Source of the DNA: Silene latifolia | Lineage: Eukaryota > Streptophyta > Magnoliopsida > Caryophyllales > Caryophyllaceae | Assembly: GCF_048544455.1 (NCBI RefSeq) | Contig: NC_133534.1 | Span: 34,658,217-34,722,216 of the forward strand | Length of the DNA: 64,000 nucleotides | Direction: 5' to 3' | In this document: positions 10,830 to 23,053 of the stretch, one piece after another | Layout of the letters: the number at the start of each line of letters is the position of its first letter | Position numbering within the stretch: the stretch's first letter is position 1 | Position numbers and translations under genes: made by a program | Notes under the pieces: generated by a model | Databases searched by the model: none | Told to the model about the DNA's origin: nothing | The model's input: only the letters and a program-made list of their open reading frames with translations

Positions 10830-13053
10830 TCGAAACACCTGTCAAAGAAGAACTGCTCGTTGTTTCAAGTGAAGTCTTGATAAAGTATTGCTTCTGATAC
10901 TTACCTGCATGGTTAGTAGCCACACAAGAATGCAATCTAATATATGCACATAAGCAATTATCACATGGACCTCGAATGAGGAAACACATAGGTTTTGCAA
11001 AAGTCGTTTCTTTATAAAAGTTGTTTAAAACTTGTTCAAGGAAATTTGTCGTTTGTAATGCGTTATGCATATTCAAATGGGCTTTAGACACGTGACTGAC
11101 GCGACGTAGACCTTATGCGGACGTGAAAATATAGACTTAGCTTGGACTGACGCAATACTAACTTAGATTTGACGCGACACAGAGATGACCTTGACAGACT
11201 TTGCTTAAGTATGCGCAACCCCTAGTCAAGTGTGGGTGACAATGCGTATCAGTTCCAAAGGTAGAAGAATTGTAAGAATGATGAAGGCATATAAAGGCAA
11301 GACATATGGCATGGATCAGTTGTCTACTGGGACTTCTTTTGCTGCCGCTTGCTGTAAAAGAGACCCCTCTTGAGGCATGATGACTTGGAGAATCGATCTA
11401 AGACCTTATCATCGCTTGGACCGAGCCCTAGCTAGACTTAGAAGAATAAAGGAAGGGTGGCATCTCGGAAGAGAACCCCCAGGATGAGAAAATGACTCTG
11501 GACTTTGGTAAAAAAAAAAGGTTGGGCGACAATAAGGAGCCCCCAGTATAGAGGTGTTGGTTATGGAAGGGATGTTAATTGAGGTTGGAAGGTTGGGATG
11601 GAAAATTGAGGTTGAAAGTTGGGATGGTTAAGGTGGTTGATAATTGAGATTGAAAGTTGGAAGTGGGGATGGTTGTGTCCTTGAGGACTGCCTACGTATT
11701 CACGTGAAGTGAAATCAAACCAGATCGTAGTTCTGAGGTTTGGTTAATTTTATTTGGGTGTTGTGGTTGTATCCTTATTGTGTAAGAAAGGACTGCCTAC
11801 GTATCCGCCTGAAAAGGTGAAATCAAACCATGCTCGTAGTTCAAGTGTGTGCCTAAGCTATGTTGTTAGGGCCTTAAAGTGCAGGGGTCAGGAGAATATT
11901 TTCCTTTAGTGACTCGAAGAATCGATTTGAGATAAATCCCTCTAATCATAGACCAAAGAGATATAACTAATTTTATAAAAATTTCCTTGTCGTGTGAGCA
12001 CATTTAGTGAACCCTAAGGATGATATGGGCTCGTCCCGTTATGAGTAGCAAAGTATTTGAAGACTCCGTGTTTGGGTCAAGGTGAAACTGGATTGGATAT
12101 TTGGAATGTGGAGCTCGGAAATAAGAGGCTTTGATGAACAAATCTCTGGAGCTTGATTTTGTGGAGTTAAGGCTTGATGGGATTATGGCTCGTAATGTGG
12201 CTTGGAAATGGAGTCTCTTCGCTTGATGTAGCCTGAGCGCATAAAGGTGGGTTAAATGACGTGGGTTCAAATTTCCATGTCTTGGCCCTAAATGATGGGT
12301 ATATTTGACAAGCTTGAGAGGATTCTCAAAATTCCTAACTATGTCCTCATAACGGTCTCGAGAAGGACTTAGGGTGTGTGAAATGTGAAAGGCTAAGTGA
12401 GGGTGCTAGCTGACCATCTTCATCAGTGTCTTGATTCTATTGACTTCGGCAGTATTCTATATTTGATTTCAAGCTTGTTCTTGATTCAGACTCGGATTCT
12501 TGGTCTAGAATATATCTCGGCTTCTGCTCAGATTCTTGATTCCGGTTTTTGAAGATAACATTGTCTTTGGATATTGACTTGCTTGATTGAACCTCTGCTT
12601 TTGACTCTTTTGTGTTGGATATTGATCTTGGTCATTTCTCTTGATCGAGCCTTTGGTCTTTGATCATGGCTCGTATCGTCTTGGATTTGCTTGCTACCAT
12701 GGGTTCGGGTCAGACTAGCACCTTTGGGTGTGAAATGGGTTGGTCTTTAACACAGGTTGTTTATTGTGGGGAATGGGCTTGCCTTCCGTCATGGATCGTT
12801 AACAAAGGAGATGGTCTGGATTCGTCCTAGAATCTCTTGAGATATGCTCGTCCTAAACTAGGGTTATATTGTGGTTTCTATTGCCAGACATAGAATAGGT
12901 AAGAAAAGAACACGGAGTTTCAGGCCCTCTATAACTTGGAATGGAACATCATTTAAGTGCACTCACATTGATTGTCGTGTGTTGTTCGTTTTAAAATGTC
13001 TCAAATCAATTCTTATTGTCACAGGAGAAGGATAAAAGATAAGAGATATGATA

Positions 13054-13323
13054 CAAACAAGAGTAAAACCGATTCCTAGTCCATTTCTTCAAGTAGTGAA
13101 AGTCCTTGATACAAACAAGAGTAAGCACCATGGTATGGATGACGTCAATCGCTATCCATCCTTAGGCCCAAATAAGAATTAGGACCGTTTAGACGGGACG
13201 ATTGGTCGAATGGGTTGGGTTGGGCCTAGGAAGGCCGAATAAACGATCTAGAAAGACCGAGTTATGAAAACCGACAATTGTCTTGTACAAACTATTCCCT
13301 AACCTTGTTCAAGTTTCACCCTT
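13054..13323. repeat. Direct repeat copy 2 in the Tat leader
   Basis: Second copy of 10402-10673, located directly next to the primer-binding site. This position suggests it is the original leader. Confidence 0.85.
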
Positions 13324-13342
13324 GGCTACACGTAAGTGTATT

Positions 13343-13360
13343 TCCCCAGCGGAGTCGCCA
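13343..13360 (-). promoter_or_regulatory. Primer-binding site, tRNA-Arg type
   Basis: On the minus strand the site reads TGGCGACTCCGCTGGGGA, starting three bases after the LTR end. It fits the 3' end of plant tRNA-Arg with one mismatch, judged from memory of that tRNA. This primer is typical of Ogre/Tat elements and sets the orientation of the element. Confidence 0.75.
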
Positions 13361-14312
13361 AACTGTGGACAGCGGGGGTGCCCACGGGGGCGCTTGGGAG
13401 GAAAGAGGAACAAGCGTTTGCATTTTTGTTGGAGTCGCCACCAATTTTTATGGGAAATTGGAACCGTTCGAATACCTCGTGCCATGTCAAGACACAAAGT
13501 AAAGACATGAACACTAAGCAATCGTTACCCTTAGCATTCTATGTCTAGAATGACTCTCGTGGATGCCAATGAACACGGGTGCTCACGGAGATCTGGAGTA
13601 AGGGGTGAGGGTACGTATTAGGAAGCTCTTTTGATCGAACACCTAATCCCGCCCGCCTCGATAGCGGCCTCTACTAATGATTAGGGAATTTATTCGTACT
13701 TGATATATCGTCGGCTATATGAATGCAATGCAACATCCAAGTTTTAATCCTAACATGTGAAGATTAGGCTAAGTCGGTAGACACGTAATTTAATCATGCA
13801 ATTGGGTCGAAGTTGGATTTAATGCTTATTTACATGTGAAAACATACAAATGTTACAAGAAATATGATAAATACAATAAAAGAAAATTGCAATAATAAAA
13901 ATTACAATAATACAATAGAATAGGCGATTTATGTCGAAAATACCTTTAAAACGGATAATTTGAGAAAAAGAATAAAAGAATAGATTAAAATAAATTAACG
14001 AACAGGAATTAGCGTGATATTACGGTTAATAGTTATATATACGTATGCTGACTGAACTAAGTCAGGCAACAACGGAGTTCAAGGACAGAACTCAGCCAGG
14101 AAAAGGCGCAGCAGAGCTGCGTCCTTTGGAAGAGGCGCAGCAGACGCTGCGTCTGTTCCTTGGTTCAGTTCTGGCTGTGAAGCCGTAATTGCAAGCCGTT
14201 AATGTTAATTGGTGATTTTAATGATCAAATTGGTATTATTTACTCGGATGAAAGTGATTAATAGGTTATTTAACATATGAAGGGGTCATGAAAACAGTAA
14301 AACATGAATAAG

Positions 14313-15240
14313 ACGGAATTGAACGAATTAACATAAGATGGATTAATGATATAAGTGAAAAATATTAATGAGCGAACAAATTAAATCAATTAATTAAGTA
14401 GGTTAGATACGATGGATTAATGATGAATATGACAAAAGACAGACGAAGACTATATCAAAGACGAATTCCAGAAACCCAATATTGATGAATTGAATCTCCA
14501 CAACCCGGATTGAATTTAATGACGAAAACCCGCAAATATTGGATTATTTGGGATTTAAGTCGGATTTAAATAATTAAAACATATTAATGATGATGATTAA
14601 TAATATACATATGAACTATATTCTATCATGACGAAGAATTAACAAACAAACGAAACAAACAAAAGGATTTTGACGAATAACAGAGGACGAACGAAGAAAA
14701 AGGAAGCGAGGCTCGGCGGCCCTCACGAAGTGGCGCGCAGAAGCTGCGCTCCTTCAAGAGCGCGCGATTCTTGCGTCCTTTCTCGATTTGTTATCTACTG
14801 GAAATCCGTAAAAAGAGGATTTTAAGCATGGTTTTAGAAATCGGTTTTAATGATATTTTCGACATAAACCTTACAATTGATGATACAAAAGGTAAATACA
14901 ATAAATAAAAGAGAGATTATACACCCTCAGACTTACATGTTGACGAAACGAGAAGGACTAAGATATCGATTAGTGATGCTCGACGCGAGTGCAAAGAAAG
15001 TGCCCTTGTAAGAGGAAAACGATTAAGTTAATTAAGTTGATTGATGTGTAGTTGGTCAAATTGGTCGGTCATGAAAACGGGGAGGCTGGTACTCAGAAGG
15101 ATCCGAGCTTACGTGGTCGAAAGTTCAAGCACGTAGACGCCAAAAAGTAAGAACAAAGTCTAGAATGCAAAGGGAGAAGAGAAGGGCGGAAACTCGCGTG
15201 AGAAATATGAGGAGCGAAGGCTCCTATTTATACTAATCAC
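14313..15240 (-). repeat. Internal LTR duplication, block A
   Basis: Direct copy of 15512-16441, starting ACGGAATTGAACGAATTAAC. It includes a minus-strand TATA box at 15225-15232. Sequence beyond 15240 diverges from the sequence after 16441. Confidence 0.85.
15225..15232 (-). promoter_or_regulatory. LTR TATA box, block A
   Basis: TATAAATA on the minus strand within ATTAGTATAAATAG. It is a copy of the box at 16426-16433, produced by the block duplication. Confidence 0.55.
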
Positions 15241-15511
15241 ACGGAGGGAATTATGGTAAGACTAGGATACGGAAGGAAAGATCCGGAAATAACCGACTTA
15301 GGTTAAACACGGAAACTTGGACAAAAAGAAAGCCTTGAGAAAAGGCGCAGCAGGCGCTGCGTCCCTTGGAAGAGGCGCAGCACTTGCTGCGTCCTTTCCA
15401 ATTTGGCGCAGCACTTGATGGGGGAACATAATCGAGAACTGATCTTCATGTCTCAAGAGGGAAAGTCTATCCGTGTCTCAAGAGGGAAAGTCAAATTGGT
15501 CGGTCATGCAA

Positions 15512-16441
15512 ACGGAATTGAACGAATTAACATAAGATGGATTAATGATAGAAGTGAAAAATATTAATGAGCGAACAAATTAAATCAATTAATTAAGTAG
15601 GTTAGATACGATGGATTAATGACGAATATGACAAAAGACAGACGAAGACTATATCAAAGACGAATTCCAGAAACCCAATATTGATGAATTGAATCTCCAC
15701 AACCCGGATTGAATTTAATGACGAAAACCCGCAAATATTGGATTATTTGGGATTTAAGTCGGATTTAAATAATTAAAACATATTAATGATGATGATTAAT
15801 AATATACATATGAACTATATTCTATCATGACGAAGAATTAACAAACAAACGAAACAAACAAAAGGATTTTGACGAATAACAGAGGACGAACGAAGAAGAA
15901 AGGAAGCAGGAACTGTGGCAGCCTCACGAAGAGGCGCAGCAGATACTGCGCTCCTTCGAAGAGGCGCAGCAGTTGCTGCGTCCTTTCTCGACGGTTTGTC
16001 TTCTGGAAATCCGTAAAAAGAGGTTTTAAAGCATGGTTTTAGAAATCGGTTTTAATGATATTTTCGACATAAATCTTACATTGACGATACAATAATAAAA
16101 ACAATAAATAAAGAAGGATTATACACCCTCAGACTTACATGTTGACGAAACGAGAAGGACTAAGATATCGATTAGTGATGCTCGACGCGAATGCAAAGAA
16201 AGTGCCCTCGTAAGAGGAAAACGATTAAGTTAATTAAGTTGATTGATGTGTAGTTGGTCAAATTGGTCGGTCATGCAAACGGGGAGGCTGGTACTCAGAA
16301 GGATCCGAGCTTACGTGGTCGAAAGTTTAAGCACATAGACGCCAAAAGTAAGAACAAAGTCTAGAATGCAAAGGGAGAAGAGAAGGGCGGACACTCGCGT
16401 GAGAAATATGAGGAGCGAAGGCTCCTATTTATACTAATCAC
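15512..16441 (-). repeat. Internal LTR duplication, block B
   Basis: Second copy of the 0.93-kb block. It lies nearer the 5' end of the LTR and contains the upstream TATA box. Confidence 0.85.
16426..16433 (-). promoter_or_regulatory. LTR TATA box, block B (likely main promoter)
   Basis: TATAAATA on the minus strand, preceded about 100 bases upstream by the GC-rich dyad pair at 16531-16593. It is the first TATA box met from the 5' end of the LTR. Confidence 0.6.
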
Positions 16442-16530
16442 GTGAAGGAATTAGGGTTTCAGAGACTCTTTGGAAGTGAATCTCGGAAAGATATAAAAAA
16501 GATACGAGAAACATGCAGAAAAGGGCCTGG

Positions 16531-16593
16531 GAAGAGGCGCAGCAGTCACTGCGTCTCTTGGAAGAGGCGCAGCACCTGCTGCGTTTGTTCCCA
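16531..16593. repeat. GC-rich dyad module (one of about six)
   Basis: Two units of the form GAAGAGGCGCAGC-N-GCTGCGTC, each an imperfect palindrome. Similar pairs lie at 881-940, 14101-14157, 14728-14790 (degenerate), 15341-15415 and 15929-15989. Confidence 0.75.
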
Positions 16594-17001
16594 AGGGGTT
16601 TCCTCCTGCGGAAGAAAGATTTCCGTGTTTGAGTTATGGTAGGACGGAAATAATTCGGTTTTTCTTAATATCTTATATGAATATTACGGGAAATTGTTTA
16701 CTAAAAGATAAAATTTATGAAATATGGAATAGAAATATCCGGAACATTCCAGAACATTCTGACTCGGGATTTAACGGTTATCAGAAAATGGAGACGGTTT
16801 TAGGCCCGGGCTCCGAATGTACTCTAATTACTGTCAAAACGACCGTATCAGCACGTAGATGACAACTAAGAGGTAGACATTAATATTTGAGCAATCACTT
16901 GACGATAATCTTACGAATTGTCACAAATCGTTCCGCGTATCAAACATGCGGCCCAATAATCACCGGGTGGTTTGCGGGAGGTGCAGAAATGAGGTATCTA
17001 C

Positions 17002-17642
17002 ACACTCACACTTGACATACAAAATATACCAATCAAATATACTCACTCTATCAAGGATCTAGGTATAAGAATCATCAAGTACGTCTCATCACACTACCTA
17101 AGTCTCTCCAACATCAAATCATCTCAAAACCAGGATTAAGGGTCAAACACAACAATCTCCTCAAAAGTCAAATTTCCAACCAAGGTCAACATTCCTCAAA
17201 AGAAAGAGTACCATAAAAAGGCGTTAAGGGAGGATAAGCAAGGAACAAAGGACAAGTTAGGAGTACAAGAGTAGCTTTCAAAGTAAAACGGAAGAGAGTT
17301 TAGAAAAAGGATAAGCACCAAGAGATAAAGAATAAGGCAAAGTACACAAAGAATGAGAAACATCTTCGAGAAAGTAGAAGCATTCTTCAAAGGTTGAAAA
17401 ATCTTCAATCCCCAGCAATAGGCACCAAATCTTGGTCTTCATGTAGATAAGCTCACGGTAATTGATCCAAGGGCACAACAATTATTAAATGACCATCAAC
17501 AAACAGGTTAGAACCTAACAAAGAGCAAACACACTACAGACTACCACCTTAGGTCCTTAAGTCTACCCATCTCTCATTCATTATTCAAGGTCAAGTTTAA
17601 ATTAAATTCGGGGTACACGTGTGTGCGTCGGGAGCAACATAG
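17002..17642 (-). other. Remnant internal sequence of a second LTR element
   Basis: This A-rich stretch lies between the Tat LTR and the primer site at 17643. It contains no recognisable gag motif. By position it is the leader of the element whose LTR is 17658-22089, cut off on the left by the Tat insertion. Confidence 0.4.
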
Positions 17643-17655
17643 GCTCTGATACCAA
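17643..17655 (-). promoter_or_regulatory. Primer-binding site, initiator tRNA-Met type
   Basis: On the minus strand it reads TGGTATCAGAGCC, two bases beyond the LTR end at 17658. This is the standard plant initiator-Met primer site. Confidence 0.8.
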
Positions 17656-18380
17656 CTGTGACACCCCGCGATAAAGCGAAAAATATAACTAATAAATTAA
17701 AGCGGAAATTGTGAGATTTTTAAAAACTTTTTGTTATAAGTTAAGGATTATAACGCGGGTGCCAAAACTAAATGAAACAAATACGATAATAGACAAACTT
17801 AGGTTATTACAACCCAAGTCAAGAAAGTGGGGAAAAAATATCCCACGAATAAACAAATAAAGGGTTTCTAACAAGCAAACTAAGGTTCAAGGGTTTAGTT
17901 CTCGCTAGCCCACACGTCTTCCCCACGTAAGCATCTTCACCACCTGTCATTCATGTAAACATGAACGCCACAGTCAGTGGAGAGTAACTCAAGGTTCTCC
18001 CAGCCACAATATGTCGAAATGCAAGTAAACAACCACTTAATTAAACATGTAGATCATTCATCATATATGAACAATGGAGAACAAGGAGATATAATGAATA
18101 ATCATGATGAAACAGGCATAATACTTTCTTAATAAAATAGGCATGGTGTATGAGGATGAATATGCAATCAAGGAAATAGAATAACCAAGTCGACCAACCC
18201 ACATTGACCGACTCAACAAGTGTAAGACATATACTTAGTATGAACTCACAAGACAAACCATCTAGACTCCAACCTCTTGGTAGGACGACGATCATAATAC
18301 GGTCCTAGTCTAAACCTGGATCCAGACTCTCGGGATGGACGTCACCCGATTCGACAAACGATATACCAATCGTATCCAAG

Positions 18381-18595
18381 ACTCGAAACATGGCACACAC
18401 TCGTAACCAAAGGTCGAGTAACCTCTAATCGGAAACATGGCACACACTCGTAACCAAAGGTCCGAAGAAAGGCGGAAGGATATCCTAATTCGGAAACATG
18501 GCACACACCCGTAACCAAAGGTCCGAAAGAGGAAAGATAACCCAATCCGGAAACATGGCAGACACTCGTAACCAAAGGTCCGAAAGGGGTAAATA
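18381..18595. repeat. Tandem repeat, about 57-61 bp x 4
   Basis: Four units share ACATGGCACACACTCGTAAC followed by CAAAGGTCCGA, with short variable spacers. They lie inside the LTR. Confidence 0.85.
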
Positions 18596-19500
18596 AGGAA
18601 TGTCAAGTAGTCACACAATGTAAAACGTCACACTTGAGTCACAATAAGAGTAAGAATGATCATGCAAACATCATATGACACGGGACCATTAATGTCCCAT
18701 TCATACTCATGCCTTGCATCTCACCATGAGTACAGATGGGAACATCAATCCCGACGATCATATCGCAACTAGAGGGCTTATAGCTCACCCCTAGTATCCG
18801 ATAGGACCGAGACTCTCACAACAGAACAATACCCGGCATTAACAAGAATATGATTCTTTACAATTAACTATTTAATAATAGTAACTCATACATGTCTTAT
18901 ATTGTTAGATATTCCCTTTTATAATTTATCATGTCAGTTAAATAAAATATAATGAGTGACAATGAGTAATTTACGTTATATAAAATTACGGGATAAAATG
19001 TGACCCACTTAAGTGGCTCATTTATGAGCCCAACAAATAAGCTATAAGAGGCCCAATAATTTAGTCCATTTAAGTCCAACATGTAAAACACCGTTAGTCC
19101 ATCCTATAGAGCATAATAGACCCGTCACGTAGAACATAACAAATCACGTATAGAACATAACAAGCTCAACTATTAAGTCAGGTGAAACCCAACAATTTAA
19201 TCATGTAAGAGAAATGTATATAATGAACGATATTTAGCGAATTAAGTTATATAAAATACGAGACGGAAATTAAACCATTCGAATAAACCAATAAACGAAT
19301 CAAATAAGGTCCGACCATTAAATCGAGGAAATTCCAACAAAAGTCATAGGAGATCCAAGAAGTGAAGCATATTAAGCCCAATGATTAGAACAAGCAAAGC
19401 CCAATGAATGGTGAGTGTTCAACCCAACAAATAAGACAACTTGTAACCATCCACAAGGAAGAAAAGAAGAAAGACAAGGGAGTAAGGAAAGGTGTGTGGT

Positions 19501-20319
19501 TAGAGCTGATCAAAAGCGGGCTTGGGCCGGACATGGGCCGGGCCTAGCTGCTAAAAAAGTGCCCGGCGGGCCGTATTTTATAGCCCGAGCCCGCTTAGCG
19601 GGCCATTTTTCATTGTCCATACCCGCCCACTTCAAGAGCGGGCCGGCCCGCGGGCCTGACTAAAATAAAATACAAAAATTAGTGTTTCTATTAAAACACG
19701 AGTTTGTTATCGCTACATCCCTCTAAATGTTAACAATTGTCTTTAAAAGCTTATCCTTAAGTAAATATACTAATTTTCAAAAGATAAGTTTACTAAATTT
19801 TGGAAAAAACACAAGTTTGGCAATGTTCTACTACAAACATCAAAAGTTCATTTTTGGCTCGGTATTTGTGCGACACTGTTAGCGCCTTAGCGGTTACATA
19901 CACTCCCGTCTAAATACTTGAAAGATAGTATATTTATACAACAATCCCGTTAGCATGTCCATTCTCAGAGAATCTTAATACGACAAGTGTAAATACTGAC
20001 AATCTCCCACTTATACAGTTATACGTAAGGTACAAGTATTCATTTGCGCTACCTAATTGGATTAGAGTGTACAAATTGCCAATGAAATGAGCAGAGAACG
20101 TCCGATGATTGATGGTTTTTATCAGGTTACTATTAATAGCGGGTCTAGCGGGCCGCCCATGGGCAATTTTGCTTAGTCCAAGCCCGTCCATTTATTCTAG
20201 TGGGCCTAGTTTTCTTGTCCGTTACCCGTTTAATTTTTTATTTTTCTTGTCTAAGCCCGCTATTTTAGCGGGTCGAACGGGCTGGGCCAAACGGGTCAAC
20301 CCGCACTTGATCAGCTCTA
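19501..20319. mobile_element. Non-autonomous hAT element, 819 bp
   Basis: It is flanked by a perfect 8-bp duplication TGTGTGGT (19493-19500 and 20320-20327). The ends are inverted (TAGAGCTGATCAA on the left, its complement on the right). Subterminal regions carry many GCGGGCC/GGGCCGG motifs, as hAT transposase-binding regions do. It encodes no transposase. It was inserted into the long LTR. Confidence 0.9.
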
Positions 20320-21425
20320 TGTGTGGTAATACGCCCATACACACGACAAGACCAACAGCCAGCCATGACCAAACCACCCACCCACGGCCAGCCATCAGCT
20401 CGCCAACAAAACCAGCCTGACCACTACTCCGCGGCTGCCCAAACCACCTGTGAACATGCCATCAACACGGTACCCGACACAGACTATAGGAAACCATCTA
20501 ACACGAGATTACCAAATATAAACAAGACCGTCACCAACACGACTCAGAACAGTCCCGTTATGGGTTCTCATAAACCCGTCATAGCCAATCATTTGGAAAC
20601 GGAAATTTATACGAAAAGGTTATCGTCAATACGACCCTATTCAACTAAGTTACGCACCCTACCATAACCACCGTTCACACCCGTCCCAAAACAGGGGTGA
20701 CGTGCTAATTTTCGCAGCATAAACCCGGTCCTAGGAGTCCGTTCCAGACCCGACTCAAGACTGCCCACAACCACCCTTTCGACCATCCCAAAGCCGAGCA
20801 TAAAAACCGAGTATAAACAGTCCAATACGGGCACCAAATCAGTCTCACTTTCAGTACAAAGCCGTCTTTCACAACTCCAAAGACGATATTCATCAGTCCA
20901 CTTCAACCCATTTTTAGACGACATTTAAGGCGAGGTTAAGGCATAAATTAAACACCAACAAGAGGCGACATTTATCTTACAAATGAGAAAGACAGTAAAG
21001 GACCAAACTTTATCAAGTAAGCACATGTAAAACGATACAAAAGACGGGAATTCGACATTTGTCGAGTAACCTATCACCGTTACTTGTTTTTGATCTCTTA
21101 AAGTCCAAGGAATCGCCCTAGGATGATCTCAAACCCAAAAATGGCACAGAAATGCTCAAAAACCGCATCCCTTGAAAGACGGATTTAAAAGAAAAGACGG
21201 AAGTTTGGCTCTTTTTTACATAGAAAGAAGGAGAATGAGGAGGGGAAGCTAATGGTATAAAAATGGTGAAGTTTGGTTGAGAAATGGGGTTGGGATCTTG
21301 GTTTGAATGATCGGAAATGGAGTAGTACGGGTTTGTTGTTGCTGCTGCTGCCTATTGTTTTGTTTTTGTTGAAATGAAGGAGGAAAAGAGAGGGAGTGTC
21401 ACGGTAACCCAACAATAATATAGTA

Positions 21426-21719
<294 letters not shown>

Positions 21720-22299
21720 TAAAAGTAGAGTGTGGGGGTGGATAGGATATGTGTTGTCGACATACAATTGGTCCGTGTTAAGATAAGATTCTCAAATAAA
21801 ATGTGACGGTCTAATGTTAGACGGGATTTAAGACGGGAATTATTACTATTACAGTCATTATTATTATCCGGCCAAAAATACGTATACATATATTATTATA
21901 TAAATCGTTCCTTAAAAATATAATTTAATCGTACGTATTTTTATAAAAATGAGCTTTTATATAATACGTTTATAAAAATCGCGTTTGACATAAAATTAAT
22001 TAAATAAAATAATTCAAAAATATATAACAAAATAATTAAACGGTTTAATAAATTTTAACTGTCAGAAAGGGAAATTCGCGGGTGTTAGATATACTCTTCA
22101 TAATGGAATAAAGATACAGTTTTGTCTCCCTTACTTTCTCTCTACCTTCTCTCCATAATTCTTCATATTCTATATTTCACAACAGAATTTGTGTTTTGTG
22201 AGTTTTTTTTTGTGGGGGTGTGTGTGTTGGTTAGGAGTATTCCCTACGGCTGGGGCAATTTCTTCCAAGGTACTGAAGGTAATATAATGGGTTGGCCCT

Positions 22300-22440
22300 T
22301 CTCAAGTTTGAGTTTTTTTTCGCAAGAGTCAGGAATCGAACATCTGACCACTTGTTTAAGAGATGAGAGTCTTTACCACTCACACCAGCCAACTTTGGTT
22401 TTGTGGCAGCTTTAATGTGAGACGATCTCCTTAAGGAAAT
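22300..22440 (-). mobile_element. tRNA-derived SINE fragment
   Basis: On the minus strand an A box (TGGTGTGAGTGG, 22376-22387) is followed by a B box (TGTTCGATTCC, 22332-22342), the layout of an RNA polymerase III tRNA-type promoter. The sequence does not fold as an intact tRNA. The ends and target duplication were not identified, so the extent is approximate. Confidence 0.55.
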
Positions 22441-23053
22441 TCTGGTTGATAGCGAGTTTGAATTGTCATTCTCACCTCTCGATCGCTGACACAACGCCGC
22501 TAAAATAGTTCTCGAGATACTTAACCAACGATTTCAAGTAATTGGGATCAAGAAACCATTTCAACCAAAAGTGTAAGCTAATGGTTGGAGTCCAATATCG
22601 TTTTTATACTCAACATGCCCCCTCACCACGAATGTCGTTTGGGTTTGAAGTGTAGATGCAACGGCAGACCTTCTCATGCTTCCTTTTGATCACATTGACT
22701 CTGATACCATGTTAAGAAATCATCTCAGCCAAAAATTTAAACTAACGATTGGAGTCATAAGATCGGACAAGTTCAGGCACGGATTAATATACCGATTTTT
22801 TTCCTTTTTTTTGGTTTTATCTTATTTCTAAGGAATAAATTTGAATATCTCCACATTTTTAACAAATCACGAGTTTTAAACCTAGTGAATAGTAAGCCCA
22901 TTAAACAAAGCTTTATAACCTATTAACCCAAAATGACCAATATCAACTCAGCCTAACGAATTGTGACCCATTAAAAAAAATGCATTATTCGTGTTAGATT
23001 CATGTCGGAAGATCTCACATAACCCAACCCATATAGGTTTCATGTCATGTCTA
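22441..23053. other. Intergenic, unclassified short repeats
   Basis: A diverged direct repeat is present: ACCATTTCAACCAAAAGTG...TGGTTGGAGTC near 22555 and TCATCTCAGCCAAAAATTT...CGATTGGAGTC near 22718, with CTCTGATACCATGTTAAG between them. No gene is seen. The rest is A/T-rich. Confidence 0.45.

Larger units (their letters stand above)
9920..13342 (-). other. Long untranslated leader of the Tat element
   Basis: No credible coding frame over 3.4 kb. It contains a 272-bp direct repeat (10402-10673 and 13054-13323), a 66-bp tandem pair (10698-10763 and 10764-10829) and two copies of a GACTGCCTACGTATYC...GAAATCAAACC block near 11685 and 11788. That block otherwise lies on the integrase side of the element at 2885. 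The stretch 10674-13053 therefore looks like an insertion or recombination product that brought 3'-type sequence into the leader. Confidence 0.55.
1..17001 (-). mobile_element. Ty3/gypsy LTR retrotransposon, Tat (Ogre/Retand) lineage, left end outside or unrecognised
   Basis: Reading leftwards on the minus strand the order is 5' LTR, primer site, leader, gag, protease, reverse transcriptase, RNase H, second RNase H, integrase, then an oppositely oriented gene. The second RNase H between the normal RNase H and integrase, the tRNA-Arg-type primer site and an extra antisense ORF are known hallmarks of the plant Tat lineage. The coding region has one stop between protease and reverse transcriptase and several frameshifts, so this copy should not be autonomous. 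No 3' LTR matching 13364-17001 was recognised on the left, so the left boundary is uncertain and no target duplication could be tested. Confidence 0.85.
13364..17001 (-). repeat. 5' LTR of the Tat element (about 3.64 kb)
   Basis: On the + strand it begins TGTGGACAGC next to the primer site and ends GGTATCTACA, giving TGT...ACA termini. Two nearly identical 0.93-kb blocks (14313-15240 and 15512-16441) each contain a minus-strand TATA box. A scrap of leader sequence (15419-15492) separates them. Five clusters of GC-rich dyads lie within it. The structure suggests a recombinant LTR made from two related variants. The right boundary is set by the terminal dinucleotide, not by comparison with a partner LTR. 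Confidence 0.7.

Noticed and set aside
13278-13548. Overlapping small ORFs on both strands
   Set aside because: They span the primer site and the end of the LTR and show no protein-like composition.
18381-18595. Regular repeat with spacers, CRISPR-like at first sight
   Set aside because: It is a short tandem repeat with degenerate units inside a plant LTR; CRISPR arrays do not occur in plant nuclear DNA.
20109-20667. ORFs of about 100 codons, rich in Pro/Thr
   Set aside because: They overlap the end of the hAT element and LTR sequence, and show no recognisable domain.
22332-22387. Possible tRNA gene on the minus strand
   Set aside because: A and B boxes are present, but no cloverleaf with paired acceptor stem can be drawn; a SINE fits better.
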